Source of the DNA: Hyphomicrobiales bacterium
GTDB lineage: Bacteria > Pseudomonadota > Alphaproteobacteria > Rhizobiales > Rhizobiaceae
NCBI GenBank assembly: GCA_900471515.1
Contig: UCFC01000010.1
Coordinates: forward strand, 248,001 to 312,000
Length of the DNA: 64,000 nt
Direction: 5' to 3'
The translations under genes and the position numbers were made by a program. A model generated the notes under the pieces. It was not told the origin of the DNA and made no database searches. It was given only the letters and a program-made list of their open reading frames with translations. Numbering within the stretch: the first letter of the stretch is position 1; each line of letters starts with the position of its first letter. Below, in pieces: positions 25,602 through 36,807 of the stretch.

Positions 25602-26348
25602 ATGAATTCCATCGACTTGAAAGACAGGGTCGCCGTCATCACCGGCGGCGCGCAGGGGATCGGTTACGCCATTGCCGAGAGGGTAATTCAGTCCGGCGGA
25701 AAGGTCGCCCTCTGGGATTCAAACGGCAGCCGCTCGACGGACAGTGCCGCCGCACTCGGTCCGAATGCCCGCGCATTCGAAGTCGACGTGACGGATTTCG
25801 ATCTCGTCGGCCAAGTCGCTTCGGCAACAGAGGAGATTTTCGGGCGGATCGATTGCCTGGTGAATTCCGCAGGAATTACGGGAAAGGTAAAACCGACGAT
25901 CGAATATGGCGCCACGGAATGGAGGAACGTCATCGACGTCTGCCTGACAGGAACCTTCAACTGCTGCCGCCATGTCGTTCCGGTGATGCTGAAGCGCGAC
26001 TACGGCCGGATCGTCAACATCTCGTCGGTAGCCGGAAAAGAGGGCAACCCCAACATCGCAGCCTATAGTGCTGCGAAAGCAGGCGTGCTTGGCTTCACCA
26101 AATCCTTGGGTAAAGAGCTTGCAAAGACGGGAATCGCCGTCAACGCCATCACTCCCACAACGGCGAAGACGCCGATACTCGACGGCCTGACACCCGAATT
26201 CATCGAATACATGCGGGTCAGAATTCCGCGGGATCGTTTCGCGGAACTGTCGGAAATCGCGGCGATGGTCGCCTGGCTCCTGTCGGAGGAGAATTCTTTC
26301 ACGACTGCATCGACCTTCGACCTAAGCGGCGGGCGAACAACCTACTGA
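25602..26348 (+). CDS. SDR-family NAD(P)-dependent oxidoreductase
   Basis: 248 residues from the ATG at 25602 with GGAGGAG upstream. The coenzyme motif is GGAQGIGYAIAE, and the active site is ISSVAGKEGNPNIAAYSAAK (Ser, Tyr, Lys). LVNSAGITGKVKPTIEY and the C-terminal DLSGGRTTY fit FabG/GDH-like sugar or polyol dehydrogenases. It is divergent from the GntR operon across about 450 bases that contain no other gene, and it converges with an MFS transporter gene, with which it may form a small catabolic unit. Substrate unknown. Confidence 0.85.
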   Translation: MNSIDLKDRVAVITGGAQGIGYAIAERVIQSGGKVALWDSNGSRSTDSAAALGPNARAFEVDVTDFDLVGQVASATEEIFGRIDCLVNSAGITGKVKPTIEYGATEWRNVIDVCLTGTFNCCRHVVPVMLKRDYGRIVNISSVAGKEGNPNIAAYSAAKAGVLGFTKSLGKELAKTGIAVNAITPTTAKTPILDGLTPEFIEYMRVRIPRDRFAELSEIAAMVAWLLSEENSFTTASTFDLSGGRTTY

Positions 26349-26402
26349 AGAAGGCTCATACTCACCGCCCTTCCAACGATGACGACATGTGAATGCACGG
26401 CG

Positions 26403-27716
26403 TTATGCGAGCGAAACACTGCGCGTTTCGGCATCAACGAACAAAGCGGCGATGGCTGCCAATAACAGCAGGCCGGCAAAAATGCCGATGGTCAGAACGA
26501 AGCTCTGCGTCACAAACAGCGCAATCAGCGATGGAGCGAGCAGGCCGCCAAGCCGCGCCATCGCCCCTGCCGCACCCATGCCAGTCGCCCTTGACGTCGT
26601 CGGATAGAGTTCAGGCGTATAGGCGTAGAGCGCGCCCCATGTTCCAAGCAAAGCAAAACTCATGATCAGCAACGAGGCTCCGATCACGAGGCCGGACGAT
26701 CCGAAGACGAAGAGAAGGCACCCGATCATCGACAGGATGCAGAATGCCACCAGCGTCGGACGACGCCCCCATGCCTCGACGCCATAGGCAGCCAATGCAT
26801 AGCCGGGTATTTGAGCCAGCGCTATAAGCACCAGAAAGCCGTAGCCGCGAACAAAGCCGAAGCCATCGCCGGCAAGTTTGGGCGGCATCCACGTGAATAT
26901 CCCGTAATAGGATATGGACACCAGAAACCAGATCGCGAGCATCAGAATGGTGCGCCGCCTCAACTCGCCGGAGAAAATGCCGGCACCTTTCACGGAGGGT
27001 GTTGACGAGACATCGACGCCTTCACCGAGCGGATTGCGGCCGTTGACAGCCGCGATCCGTTCAACGATCGCCTTTGCTTCGTCGTTCCGTCCGGTGCGAA
27101 GGAGAAAGAGCGGTGATTCCGGCACGAAAAACCGGAGGCCGAAACCGATCAACGCCGGAACCGCAGTCACGGCAAAAATGAACCGCCAGGCTTCGGCAAC
27201 GCCCGAAAGGCTGAGTATCCAGGCAGCGAGCGCCACGACGAGTGTTCCCACCGCCCAGAAGCCCTCCAGCAGGACGAGCCATCTGCCACGGTTCTTTGCC
27301 GGCAGAAACTCAGCCATCATTGCATAGTCCACCGGCAACGTTCCACCGACGGCAGCGCCTGTCAGGAACCGCAAAACCAGGAGTATCGCGAAGCTGGGGG
27401 CAAAGATCGACAGCGTGCCGAAGACGGCGTCGCTGAGGACGGTGGCAATCAACACCCGGCGTCGCCCGATCCGGTCCGCGAGCTTGCCGAATCCCAGAGC
27501 CCCGAGAAACATTCCCAGGAAGAAAGCCGTCCCGGTCTGAAGCGCCTGCGGCACGGTCAGTTCAAAACTCGCCGCGATCGACGTCGCCGTAAATCCGACC
27601 GCGATAACCTGCATCGCGTCGGCGGCCCACACCAATCCGAAGATGCCCATCAACCGGACCTGAAATCGGCCGGCACCCGCCTGGTCGAGCGCCTCATCAA
27701 TCGTAATGGTGGCCAT
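26403..27716 (-). CDS. MFS transporter (sugar-acid/niacin/aromatic acid type)
   Basis: 437 residues, 12 predicted membrane segments. The MFS signature between segments 2 and 3 is GFGKLADRIGRRRVL, a second family motif is LPVDYAMMAEFLPAKNRGRW, and the half-repeat loop carries WGRRPTL. The LVWAADAMQVIAVG start resembles the NiaP/aromatic-acid:H+ symporter branch. The C-terminal PELYPTTSRATGMG is typical of the sugar-porter group. It converges with the SDR gene. A LacI-type operator-like palindrome lies 190 bases upstream of its start. Confidence 0.85.
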   Translation of the reverse strand: MATITIDEALDQAGAGRFQVRLMGIFGLVWAADAMQVIAVGFTATSIAASFELTVPQALQTGTAFFLGMFLGALGFGKLADRIGRRRVLIATVLSDAVFGTLSIFAPSFAILLVLRFLTGAAVGGTLPVDYAMMAEFLPAKNRGRWLVLLEGFWAVGTLVVALAAWILSLSGVAEAWRFIFAVTAVPALIGFGLRFFVPESPLFLLRTGRNDEAKAIVERIAAVNGRNPLGEGVDVSSTPSVKGAGIFSGELRRRTILMLAIWFLVSISYYGIFTWMPPKLAGDGFGFVRGYGFLVLIALAQIPGYALAAYGVEAWGRRPTLVAFCILSMIGCLLFVFGSSGLVIGASLLIMSFALLGTWGALYAYTPELYPTTSRATGMGAAGAMARLGGLLAPSLIALFVTQSFVLTIGIFAGLLLLAAIAALFVDAETRSVSLA

Positions 27717-28194
27717 TCTTCTCCCCGCTCAGCCAAGGCATCGAGCCTGTCGGGTCCATACTCACGATCGTCGCGAATAAGGCAAGTCAATGCGCCGCCC
27801 TTTCGCTTCCGTAGCCGATCCCGATATGGCGGACGAATTGGAAAACCCGCAAGCCGGTCGTCCATTTGCGGTATCGGCGGGCATCTCGCTATCCATCGGC
27901 TCCTGGTGAAAACCGTTTCAAGACGGGATCGAGGAGGCATCGCGCGAAATGTCCTGCGCCAATGTCTACCCTGCCTCGGTCCTGTCAAAGGAGGGACTGC
28001 CGGTGGCGTATCGCTGCGGCAATTGCCGATGTTCCTTTTGCAGCAGGCATGACAATCTTAAGAAATCATGCGGTATGAACCTCACATCCCTGCCGTTTGT
28101 TTAAACATGGTTAATTTTTTCATTATAAACGTCTTATAGAAGGAACAGAGCGACGCGTCCGCGTGTTGGCAGCATGCTGTGGAGGACCCTGAAA
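27717..28194. other. Intergenic region, no gene recognised
   Basis: About 480 bases between the MFS start and a small rightward gene. The left half contains the LacI-type palindrome described separately. The right end (28097-28139) is AT-rich, with GTTTAAAC and TATAAA stretches that could include the promoter of the small gene, but box spacing is not convincing. Confidence 0.4.
27907..27920. promoter_or_regulatory. LacI-type operator-like palindrome
   Basis: TGAAAACCGTTTCA has TGAAA/TTTCA arms around a central ACCG, the layout of LacI/GalR-family operators. It lies 190 bases upstream of the MFS gene. No LacI-family gene is in the window. Confidence 0.3.
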
Positions 28195-28395
28195 ATGTTC
28201 AAGTTTTTCTCGATCAAGCCGTCGACCGAAGACTTCGGCGCCGATACCGGCACCTATGCCGATGGCATGACCGACCGCTACTACCGCGATCTGACCGGCC
28301 GCACCGAACATCGCTTCCGCTCCGCGCATGAACGCGACTACGGCGCAGCCCGCGAGATCGCCGAACATGCGCCGCATGGCATCGTCGGCAACTGA
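28195..28395 (+). CDS. Small hypothetical protein, 66 aa
   Basis: The start at 28195 (MFKFFSIKPSTEDFGADTG) has GGAGG nine bases upstream; an in-frame ATG 21 bases earlier has poorer spacing. The protein is hydrophilic with many Arg, Tyr, His and Asp residues (YRDLTGRTEHRFRSAHERDY) and no membrane segment. It is preceded by an AT-rich stretch that probably contains its promoter. No family recognised. Confidence 0.6.
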   Translation: MFKFFSIKPSTEDFGADTGTYADGMTDRYYRDLTGRTEHRFRSAHERDYGAAREIAEHAPHGIVGN

Positions 28396-28420
28396 GCGGC
28401 CTATCGCTTCCCGGTCGATA

Positions 28421-30226
28421 TCAGGCGCGCAGCGTTTCCTGCGGCGGCCTGCTCAGACTGCTTGCAAGAACAGTTTTGTTGCGGCCCGTTGCCTTGGCGT
28501 CGAGAAGGGCCGCGTCGGCGCGGCTGACAAGCGTATCGACGGTGCCTCCCGCAGGTGATGTCGCCACACCGATCGATACCGACACGGCTCCGATGATCTG
28601 ACCGGAGTGCGAAAGTGCCGCCCCGCCGATCTGTGCCCGCACCTTTTCGGCGAATTCGAATCCGTCCTTCTCGCTGCAGTCAGGCAAAAGAACGGTGAAT
28701 TCTTCCCCGCCGAAACGGAATGCGCTGCCGATACCGGCAACTGTGCTGCGCAGCACCTGCCCGACATGTTGCATGACCATGTCGCCGGCGTCGTGACCGA
28801 ACTGGTCGTTGAAACGCTTGAAATGATCGATATCGATCATCAGGCAGGCGAGCGGCTCTTGACCATTGTCGCGCCCGCGTCGATGCAGCGTGTCATCGAG
28901 AAAACGACGGTTGAAGAGAGCGGTCAGCGGATCGCGAATGGCAAGTTCGGTCAGCTTTTCACGAAACTGCAGATTGGCGACCGCCAATCCGACGTTCTCG
29001 GCGATCAGTTCCAGGTAGAGACGGGCATTGTCCAGCACCGGCGTCTGCCCGTGGCGTTCCTCGAGATAGAGAAGACCGATCATATCGCCCTGCGCTGTCA
29101 AAGGGAGGCAGGAGGCCGCAACGCCACTCCCCTCGACATGCTGGCAGGACACGTCACTGTCGCCCGCGCCACTCATATGCGGTCGGCCGCGCCGCAGGCC
29201 CCAGCAGGCATTGGCCGGAAAGGCCGTCTGCGCGTTGACAGGCTCCAGCCATGTGCCGGCCTGCGCGAGTGCGGACTTATCCTCGTTGAGAATATAGAGA
29301 CTTCCGGCAATGCCCGGAAAGATCTGCGGCGCGAAGCGCGCGACCACTCCGGCCAGTTCCTGTTGATTTTCACAGGCCTGAAGACGATGCATCATTTGAA
29401 GGATGAGGTCCTTGGTATGCTGGTCAGCCCGTCGCTCCGCATCCAGGCGCTCACGCTCAAGTCCGTTTTCCCGAAAGATCTGGATTGCCTCGTTCATCTC
29501 GCCGATTTCGTCGCGACGGCGGTCGTCAGGGACCTCGACCGCATAATCCTGCCTGGCGAGCCGGGTCACGATGCCGGTCATGCGGACCAGAGGCACAGCC
29601 ACGCGACGCCGCAGGATAAAGTAGAGGACGGCAAGGAAGAGCAGGCCGGTCATCGCCAGCATGACCTTGGCAACAAAACTCCACTGATCGCTGCGCCGGC
29701 GCGCGTCGTCGAGGGCCGCTCCCGTGCGCGTCGCCGTGATATCGCGCAAATGACCGGCCGATTCCAGCAGGGCCGTTTGCAGCCGTTCGTGCTCCGGCCC
29801 GAAAAGCGCCTGTTGCGCCGCCTGCCGGTCGCCCTTCTGGAAGGTGTCGACAGCGGCAGCCTCGACCGCATCGAGCGCCTCGGCCTGCCTGTCTATATCC
29901 GCAAGAATGTTCCGTTCCACGACGGATATGTCTCTTGCCGCAATCTGCTTGGCCGCCGTTTCGCGCTGCCGTTCGCTCTCCGTCTCCGCCTTGAAGGCAT
30001 CGAGATGGCGCTGCTCGCCGCGCATGACGTAGAGCCGCGCCTCATCGCTGGAAACCTCGGCGCCTGTCTCAAGCTGTTCGGTCAGCGTATCGAGCGCGAG
30101 ATGTTCCTCAACCGCGCGCCGCTCGTCCTCGGCACTGCGCGACGACATGATGAAGGCGGCAGCCGAAAGCGCCGTGAGGATCACGGTAATGCCGTAAGCC
30201 CAGTTGGTGATCGTCCTTATTCTCAT
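28421..30226 (-). CDS. Membrane GAF-GGDEF diguanylate cyclase
   Basis: 601 residues. A membrane segment at about 9-28, a long helical periplasmic region (30-180) like CHASE3/4HB, a second membrane segment (about 185-207), a HAMP domain (208-262), a GAF domain (about 275-430) and a C-terminal GGDEF domain (about 435-590). The active loop FGGEEF is intact and LACLMIDIDHFKRFND gives the metal site, so it should make cyclic di-GMP from two GTP. The inhibitory RxxD site expected nine residues before GGEEF is absent (AGIGSAFRF is there instead). Probably single-gene transcript; the small rightward gene ends just 26 bases away. Confidence 0.92.
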   Translation of the reverse strand: MRIRTITNWAYGITVILTALSAAAFIMSSRSAEDERRAVEEHLALDTLTEQLETGAEVSSDEARLYVMRGEQRHLDAFKAETESERQRETAAKQIAARDISVVERNILADIDRQAEALDAVEAAAVDTFQKGDRQAAQQALFGPEHERLQTALLESAGHLRDITATRTGAALDDARRRSDQWSFVAKVMLAMTGLLFLAVLYFILRRRVAVPLVRMTGIVTRLARQDYAVEVPDDRRRDEIGEMNEAIQIFRENGLERERLDAERRADQHTKDLILQMMHRLQACENQQELAGVVARFAPQIFPGIAGSLYILNEDKSALAQAGTWLEPVNAQTAFPANACWGLRRGRPHMSGAGDSDVSCQHVEGSGVAASCLPLTAQGDMIGLLYLEERHGQTPVLDNARLYLELIAENVGLAVANLQFREKLTELAIRDPLTALFNRRFLDDTLHRRGRDNGQEPLACLMIDIDHFKRFNDQFGHDAGDMVMQHVGQVLRSTVAGIGSAFRFGGEEFTVLLPDCSEKDGFEFAEKVRAQIGGAALSHSGQIIGAVSVSIGVATSPAGGTVDTLVSRADAALLDAKATGRNKTVLASSLSRPPQETLRA

Positions 30227-30560
30227 GGCGCCATGCTAACGAAATCGGGTTGAAGGACAACTAAAGGCATCTCTGACACACCGCTGTTGCTATGGCCGTT
30301 TGCGAGTAACAGCTGATGTTATTAGCGGGAAATCACTACCGAGAGGTATCGGGGCCGCAACTCGGTGGTCAATCACGGCAAACCAAAGCCGTTGCCGGGG
30401 AACGCGTCGATGCCGGGATTGGTTTCAGTCAGGATGATCGAAGAGCCGGGGCTGCGAATTCGAAGGGCTCGATTCGGCCGGTTGGCAGCTTACAGATATG
30501 CGGATTGCAATGATGGCCGGAACGCAATGCGATCCGGCCGCAAATCCGACCGCAGTCTAT
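30227..30560. other. Intergenic, no gene recognised
   Basis: About 330 bases between the start of the GGDEF gene and the hairpin downstream of katG. I see no frame with a ribosome-binding site or protein pattern. Confidence 0.4.
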
Positions 30561-30592
30561 GTCTGGACGCGGCGAGGATGCCGCGTCCAGAC
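30561..30592 (-). terminator. Long perfect hairpin after katG
   Basis: GTCTGGACGCGGC pairs perfectly with GCCGCGTCCAGAC around a GAGGAT loop, a 13-bp stem 10 bases beyond the katG stop. There is no U-run, so it may be a factor-assisted terminator or a 3' RNA-stabilising structure. Confidence 0.5.
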
Positions 30593-30602
30593 AGAATTCC
30601 GA

Positions 30603-32976
<2,374 letters not shown>

Positions 32977-33909
32977 ATGACCAATGTGACACTCAAACAG
33001 CTTCGGTATTTTGAAGCCCTGGCGCGGCATGGCCGCTTCCGGCATGCGGCCGATGCCTGTGCGATTTCCCAGCCCGCCCTGTCGATGCAGATCAAGGAAC
33101 TGGAGGAAGAGTTGGGCGGAGATCTCTTCGAGCGCGGCGCACGCGAGGTCAGGCTTACCGCCTTCGGGCAGCTGTTTGCCCTTCGGGTCCGCGACATTCT
33201 CCGGGCCGTGGATGAACTCGGCGACCTTGCCCGCGCATCGCAGGACCGGCTGCTGACACGGTTGAGGATCGGCATTATCCCGACCATCGCCCCCTATCTT
33301 CTGCCGGCAATCATCAGCGATCTGAACAGAACCTTCGACAATATCGAAATTCAGGTCCGCGAGACGCTGACGGCGCGGTTGGTCCACGAAGTGGCGCAGG
33401 GCGAGCTGGATCTGGCGGTCGTGGCATTGCCGATATCAGAACCGTCGCTGACCGAGATCAAGCTGTTCGAAGAAGAGTTCCTGCTTGTCCGCAGACGCGA
33501 AGACGAGGGCAAACCGGTGCCGGAACCGGAGGCCCTGCGGGAAATGCGCTTGCTGCTGCTGGAGGAAGGGCATTGCTTTCGCGATCAGGCGCTATCCTTC
33601 TGCGGCATCGAATCCACACGTCCGCGGGAAATCATGGAAGGCAGTTCGCTGTCTACGCTGGTGCAGATGGTCAGCGCCGGCATCGGCATCACCCTCATCC
33701 CCGAAATGGCAGTGCCCGTGGAAACGCGTTCGGCTGATGTGTCCATCTCCCGGTTCCGCACCCCGCAGCCGCTGCGGACGATCGGGATCATCTGGCGTAA
33801 CTCAACGCCCCTGGTCAAACAGCTCCTGCAGATATCGGAAGTCATCCGCCATTCGGCCGCGGGCCTGCGTCAGTCCTCACTTCCCGCACAAGCCGGTTTC
33901 GACGGCTGA
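32977..33909 (+). CDS. oxyR: Hydrogen peroxide sensor/activator OxyR
   Basis: 310 residues, LysR family. The helix-turn-helix is at RHAADACAISQPALSMQIKE (about 22-41). The redox pair is conserved as Cys200 and Cys209 in LEEGHCFRDQALSFCGIE, matching Cys199/Cys208 of E. coli OxyR, which form a disulfide on peroxide oxidation. Its position head to head with katG is the standard arrangement in Rhizobiaceae. The C-terminal tail beyond 300 is variable. Confidence 0.95.
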   Translation: MTNVTLKQLRYFEALARHGRFRHAADACAISQPALSMQIKELEEELGGDLFERGAREVRLTAFGQLFALRVRDILRAVDELGDLARASQDRLLTRLRIGIIPTIAPYLLPAIISDLNRTFDNIEIQVRETLTARLVHEVAQGELDLAVVALPISEPSLTEIKLFEEEFLLVRRREDEGKPVPEPEALREMRLLLLEEGHCFRDQALSFCGIESTRPREIMEGSSLSTLVQMVSAGIGITLIPEMAVPVETRSADVSISRFRTPQPLRTIGIIWRNSTPLVKQLLQISEVIRHSAAGLRQSSLPAQAGFDG

Positions 33910-33998
33910 TTCCGGCTGTTCCACTGGCCAGTCCGCAGGCTGCGCTCTAGCTTCCCGCACTTGAACCGATCGCAGGTAAGATAAGGGGAGCGGCCGAA

Positions 33999-34703
33999 TT
34001 GGATCTGGTAGACCTGATGCCGATAACACCCGGATGGGTGGACATTGCCGTTCGTCTGGCCGCAACGGTCATAGCCGGAGCATTCATCGGCCTCGACAGG
34101 GAGCGAGGGGGACATTCCGCAGGATTGCGCACGACCATCCTTGTCGGACTCGCCGCCTGTCTCTCGATGATTCAAGCGAATATTCTCCTGGCGACGAGTC
34201 AGAGCGCAGAGGGATCGATGGATATTCTGCGCTTTCCCCTCGGCGTCCTGACCGGTGTCGGCTTCATCGGCGGCGGCGCCATCCTGCGGCGTGGCGATAT
34301 CACGACAGGTATTACGACGGCGGCAACCTTGTGGCTCATCACCGCAATCGGTCTCTGTTTCGGCGGAGGACAGATCATCATCGGCGCCATCGTCACAATC
34401 CTCGCCGTGCTGATCCTCTCTCCTCTCAAGCATGTGGATCGCTGGATTTCAGGCGATCAGAGGGGCACCGTAGCGATCAGGCTGGAAAGGGGCGCAGGAA
34501 TTCCCGATGTGAAGGCTGCGGCGCCGGATCTTTCCGAGGCGATTTTCACGGGCTTGAGGGATATTGAAGACGGGCATCGCGAACTGGTCTACGAGATCAG
34601 GTGGAAGTCCGTTCACGGCGTCCCTGGCGCCGATCAGATTGCCGGATCCCTGGAAAAGAGCTTCCATGTGATGCGGTTCGAACATCGCGCCACAGCGACA
34701 TAG
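33999..34703 (+). CDS. MgtC/SapB-family membrane protein
   Basis: 234 residues. The likely start is TTG at 33999, eight bases after AAGGGGAG; the first ATG lies 18 bases further in. Four to five membrane segments carry the MgtC family motifs GAFIGLDRERGGHSAGLRTT (with the conserved acidic residue) and LTGVGFIGGGAILRRG. The cytoplasmic C-terminus (about 150-234) resembles the ACT-like domain of MgtC. MgtC proteins help survival at low magnesium and inhibit F-ATPase in pathogens; the role here is not known. Confidence 0.88.
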   Translation: MDLVDLMPITPGWVDIAVRLAATVIAGAFIGLDRERGGHSAGLRTTILVGLAACLSMIQANILLATSQSAEGSMDILRFPLGVLTGVGFIGGGAILRRGDITTGITTAATLWLITAIGLCFGGGQIIIGAIVTILAVLILSPLKHVDRWISGDQRGTVAIRLERGAGIPDVKAAAPDLSEAIFTGLRDIEDGHRELVYEIRWKSVHGVPGADQIAGSLEKSFHVMRFEHRATAT

Positions 34704-34788
34704 GCTACCCGCTCGAGCCCCCCGCCGTGACGGCCGTCGCTCAGCTTGCGCGTCGCGACGGCCAATCCTTAAGCACGTCCCGCCGGCC

Positions 34789-35211
34789 TCAACCGTTGGG
34801 CAGCCGGTAACCGGGCGGCAGATGTCCGATCTTGACGTGAAAGAGCTTGGTCATGCCTTCGCGCATTTCGGCTTGATCGACATAGCCCTTGTTGTTCGGA
34901 TCGATGACGGACCAGCGATTTTCGGCGCCGATGGCATCAAAGGCATGGCCGTTCTGGTCTGCAAAGCGCGCCTGGCCTGCCAGATATTCGTCCCTCGTGA
35001 CCTTGCCGTCCTTGTCGATGTCGGCCCATTGCATCTGCGAACTGGCAAGGCCGTCGTAGAATTGCGCGATACGCTCCTCCTCGCTCGGCAGCGACGATTC
35101 ATCGACCGTCCTTTTGGGTGCAACCTCGATGTTCTCGTCGTTGACGGAAGGCGCCTTGCGGGGCTTCGGTACGAAGAGGCTATAAACTGAATTATCCGAT
35201 CCTACTCTCAT
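34789..35211 (-). CDS. EF-hand calcium-binding protein
   Basis: 140 residues from the ATG at 35211, with AAAGGA ten bases upstream; the longer frame is not convincing. One canonical EF loop, DIDKDGKVTRDEYL (about residues 64-77), has Asp/Asp/Asp/Glu ligands in the right places. A second, weaker loop DPNNKGYVDQAEM follows about 37 residues later. The N-terminus has no clear signal peptide, so cellular location is uncertain. Bacterial EF-hand proteins may buffer or sense calcium. Confidence 0.75.
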   Translation of the reverse strand: MRVGSDNSVYSLFVPKPRKAPSVNDENIEVAPKRTVDESSLPSEEERIAQFYDGLASSQMQWADIDKDGKVTRDEYLAGQARFADQNGHAFDAIGAENRWSVIDPNNKGYVDQAEMREGMTKLFHVKIGHLPPGYRLPNG

Positions 35212-35378
35212 CGCTGTAATATCCTTTCTGGCTGCGGAACGGGGCCAGAAAAGGCAGCGGGGCTTATCCAGACCTTGCCAAAACAACGAATTGGCGTGTT
35301 GTGTTACAATTGAAATCAAAAGCTGCGCGCTTCATGTCCGGAAAGCGCCGCAGGCACGCCCCTGGGCCAATCGACGAG

Positions 35379-35395
35379 CCAAACGATCGTTTGCG
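35379..35395. promoter_or_regulatory. AAAC-N4-GTTT site upstream of acetyltransferase
   Basis: CCAAACGATCGTTTGCG contains a perfect 12-base palindrome AAAC-GATC-GTTT. It lies 50 bases before the ATG of the small acetyltransferase and about 170 bases before the divergent EF-hand gene. It is the first of the recurring motif copies. Confidence 0.45.
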
Positions 35396-35445
35396 TTGAC
35401 CCGACAGCCGGATGGCGGGAGGCTGGTGCGTCGATAGAATGGAGA

Positions 35446-35733
35446 ATGATCTTGCCGTTTCTTGTCCAGAACAACAGCCGGATGCAGCGCTACGAACTGC
35501 CGATCAACGGCGATGCGATGGCGATGGCCTATTACAGGATGGAGGGCGACAAGGTCGTGCTCACCCATACCGAAGTTCCGTTCGAATATTCCGGCGCCGG
35601 AATCGGGACGAAACTCGCTGACGGTGTCTTTTCGCTGATCCGGAAAAGCGGTCTGAAGGTCGTTCCGCAATGCGAATTCATGGCGCATTACGCTGCAAAG
35701 CACCCCGAATATAGCGATCTGATCACCGGCTGA
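35446..35733 (+). CDS. Small GNAT-like N-acetyltransferase (YjdJ type)
   Basis: 95 residues. The chain aligns with the short YjdJ/GCN5-like family: NSRMQRYELPINGDAMAMAY, then LTHTEVPFEYSGAGIGTKLA, where the G-x-G-I/G-x pattern is the acetyl-CoA pyrophosphate loop, and VVPQCEFMAHYAAKHPEY at the end. The GGAG before the ATG is very close, so initiation at this codon is supported mainly by family alignment. Substrate unknown. It may belong to a stress group with the AhpD-like gene beyond it. Confidence 0.75.
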   Translation: MILPFLVQNNSRMQRYELPINGDAMAMAYYRMEGDKVVLTHTEVPFEYSGAGIGTKLADGVFSLIRKSGLKVVPQCEFMAHYAAKHPEYSDLITG

Positions 35734-35765
35734 TCGCTGATCCCTTCGGCATCCGGACGTCGCTA

Positions 35766-35786
35766 CGGCCGCATCCAGTGCGGCCG
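35766..35786. terminator. Hairpin between convergent genes
   Basis: CGGCCGCA and TGCGGCCG form a perfect 8-bp stem with loop TCCAG, midway between the convergent acetyltransferase and AhpD-like genes. There is no U-run on either side, so it is a possible bidirectional, perhaps factor-assisted, terminator. Confidence 0.4.
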
Positions 35787-35805
35787 CAACCTCACCGATT
35801 TGGAG

Positions 35806-36285
35806 TTATTGCAGCCCGGCCTTGTCGAGACCGTAGAGCTTGTCGGCCGAACCCGGTACGGCCTTGACCGCTACGCTGATGCGGTTCCATGCGTTGATTG
35901 CCATGATCTGGAAAGTCAGGTCGGACACTTCCTTCTCGGAAAGCTGACCGCGAACCTTCTCGTAGAGTTCGTCCGGAACGCCGGTGTCGGACAGCTTGGT
36001 AACGGCTTCCGTCCAGGCAAGCGCTGCACGCTCACGCGGGCTGAAGAGCGTCGATTCACGCCATGCCGCGACGTGATAGAGGCGAAGTTCGCGTTCGCCG
36101 TGGATCTTTGCTTCCTTGGAATGCATGTCCACGCAGAAGCTGCAGCCATTGATCTGCGATGCGCGGATTTCGACCAGATCGCGGATCGTCTGCTCGATGG
36201 AACTGTCTTTCAGCTCCATCGTGAAGGCGGTGAGCTTCTTAACGAGTTCCGGCGAAAGTTGCGCGTAGTTCAGTCTTTGCGTCAT
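35806..36285 (-). CDS. AhpD-like carboxymuconolactone decarboxylase-family protein
   Basis: 159 residues from the ATG at 36285, with GAGGATGAC upstream. The redox motif is NGCSFCVDMHSKEAK (CxxC plus His), as in alkylhydroperoxidase AhpD, and the rest is all-helical (LYHVAAWRESTLFSPRERAA). AhpD-like proteins reduce peroxides using thiols. Its place near katG/oxyR and a small acetyltransferase suggests oxidative-stress defence. It could also be one of the many uncharacterised CMD-domain proteins. Confidence 0.88.
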   Translation of the reverse strand: MTQRLNYAQLSPELVKKLTAFTMELKDSSIEQTIRDLVEIRASQINGCSFCVDMHSKEAKIHGERELRLYHVAAWRESTLFSPRERAALAWTEAVTKLSDTGVPDELYEKVRGQLSEKEVSDLTFQIMAINAWNRISVAVKAVPGSADKLYGLDKAGLQ

Positions 36286-36807
36286 GTCATCCTCGTCCTT
36301 CGAAAATGCTGATGTTGGGGGCGGACCGCCAAGGCAAACGCCCACGCGCGGTCGTATGATGAGTAACAAGCGCGGTAAAAAGCGGTAGCTAACCATCGGT
36401 TGGGGTATAGGCGCGCCATGTCCGCCGCCCTCTCACCCCTTCGCAGCGGACTGCCCGAACTATTTCGTTATGGTTGTAACAGAAGGCCAGCCCGCGGACG
36501 GGCCGGCACCGTGAAACCGTTGCAGCGGATTTGCGATCAAGTATCTGATATACAATTAGTTATTTGAACATTGGCGCGCAGCATCCGCTTCGAACGGCGC
36601 AACAATTTTTGATTGATAGCGCCAGTTTCAAGCAAGTTACCGCCCATAGCCCGGGAGCAGTAACAACAGTCTGAGACGGCTGTATTTGCAGAGCGATATT
36701 GCGACAACCCGAGCAACGTTCGGGAATTCCTGAAGGCTGCCAATGAATGGCAATGGGCCGGAAGCAATGCCTATTCAAACCCTCTCATATCACCAAGGAA
36801 AAAAGAC
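36286..36807. other. Intergenic, about 520 bases, no gene recognised
   Basis: The region is less GC-rich in its middle (around 36541-36570), where a rightward promoter for the following gene could lie. Short inverted repeats occur (for example GTAT-N5-ATAC at 36541-36553). I find no frame with a convincing start and no RNA-gene pattern. Confidence 0.4.

Noticed and set aside
28607..30253. 548-residue plus-strand ORF
   Set aside because: Antisense to the GGDEF gene; no motif, composition typical of shadow frames in GC-rich DNA.
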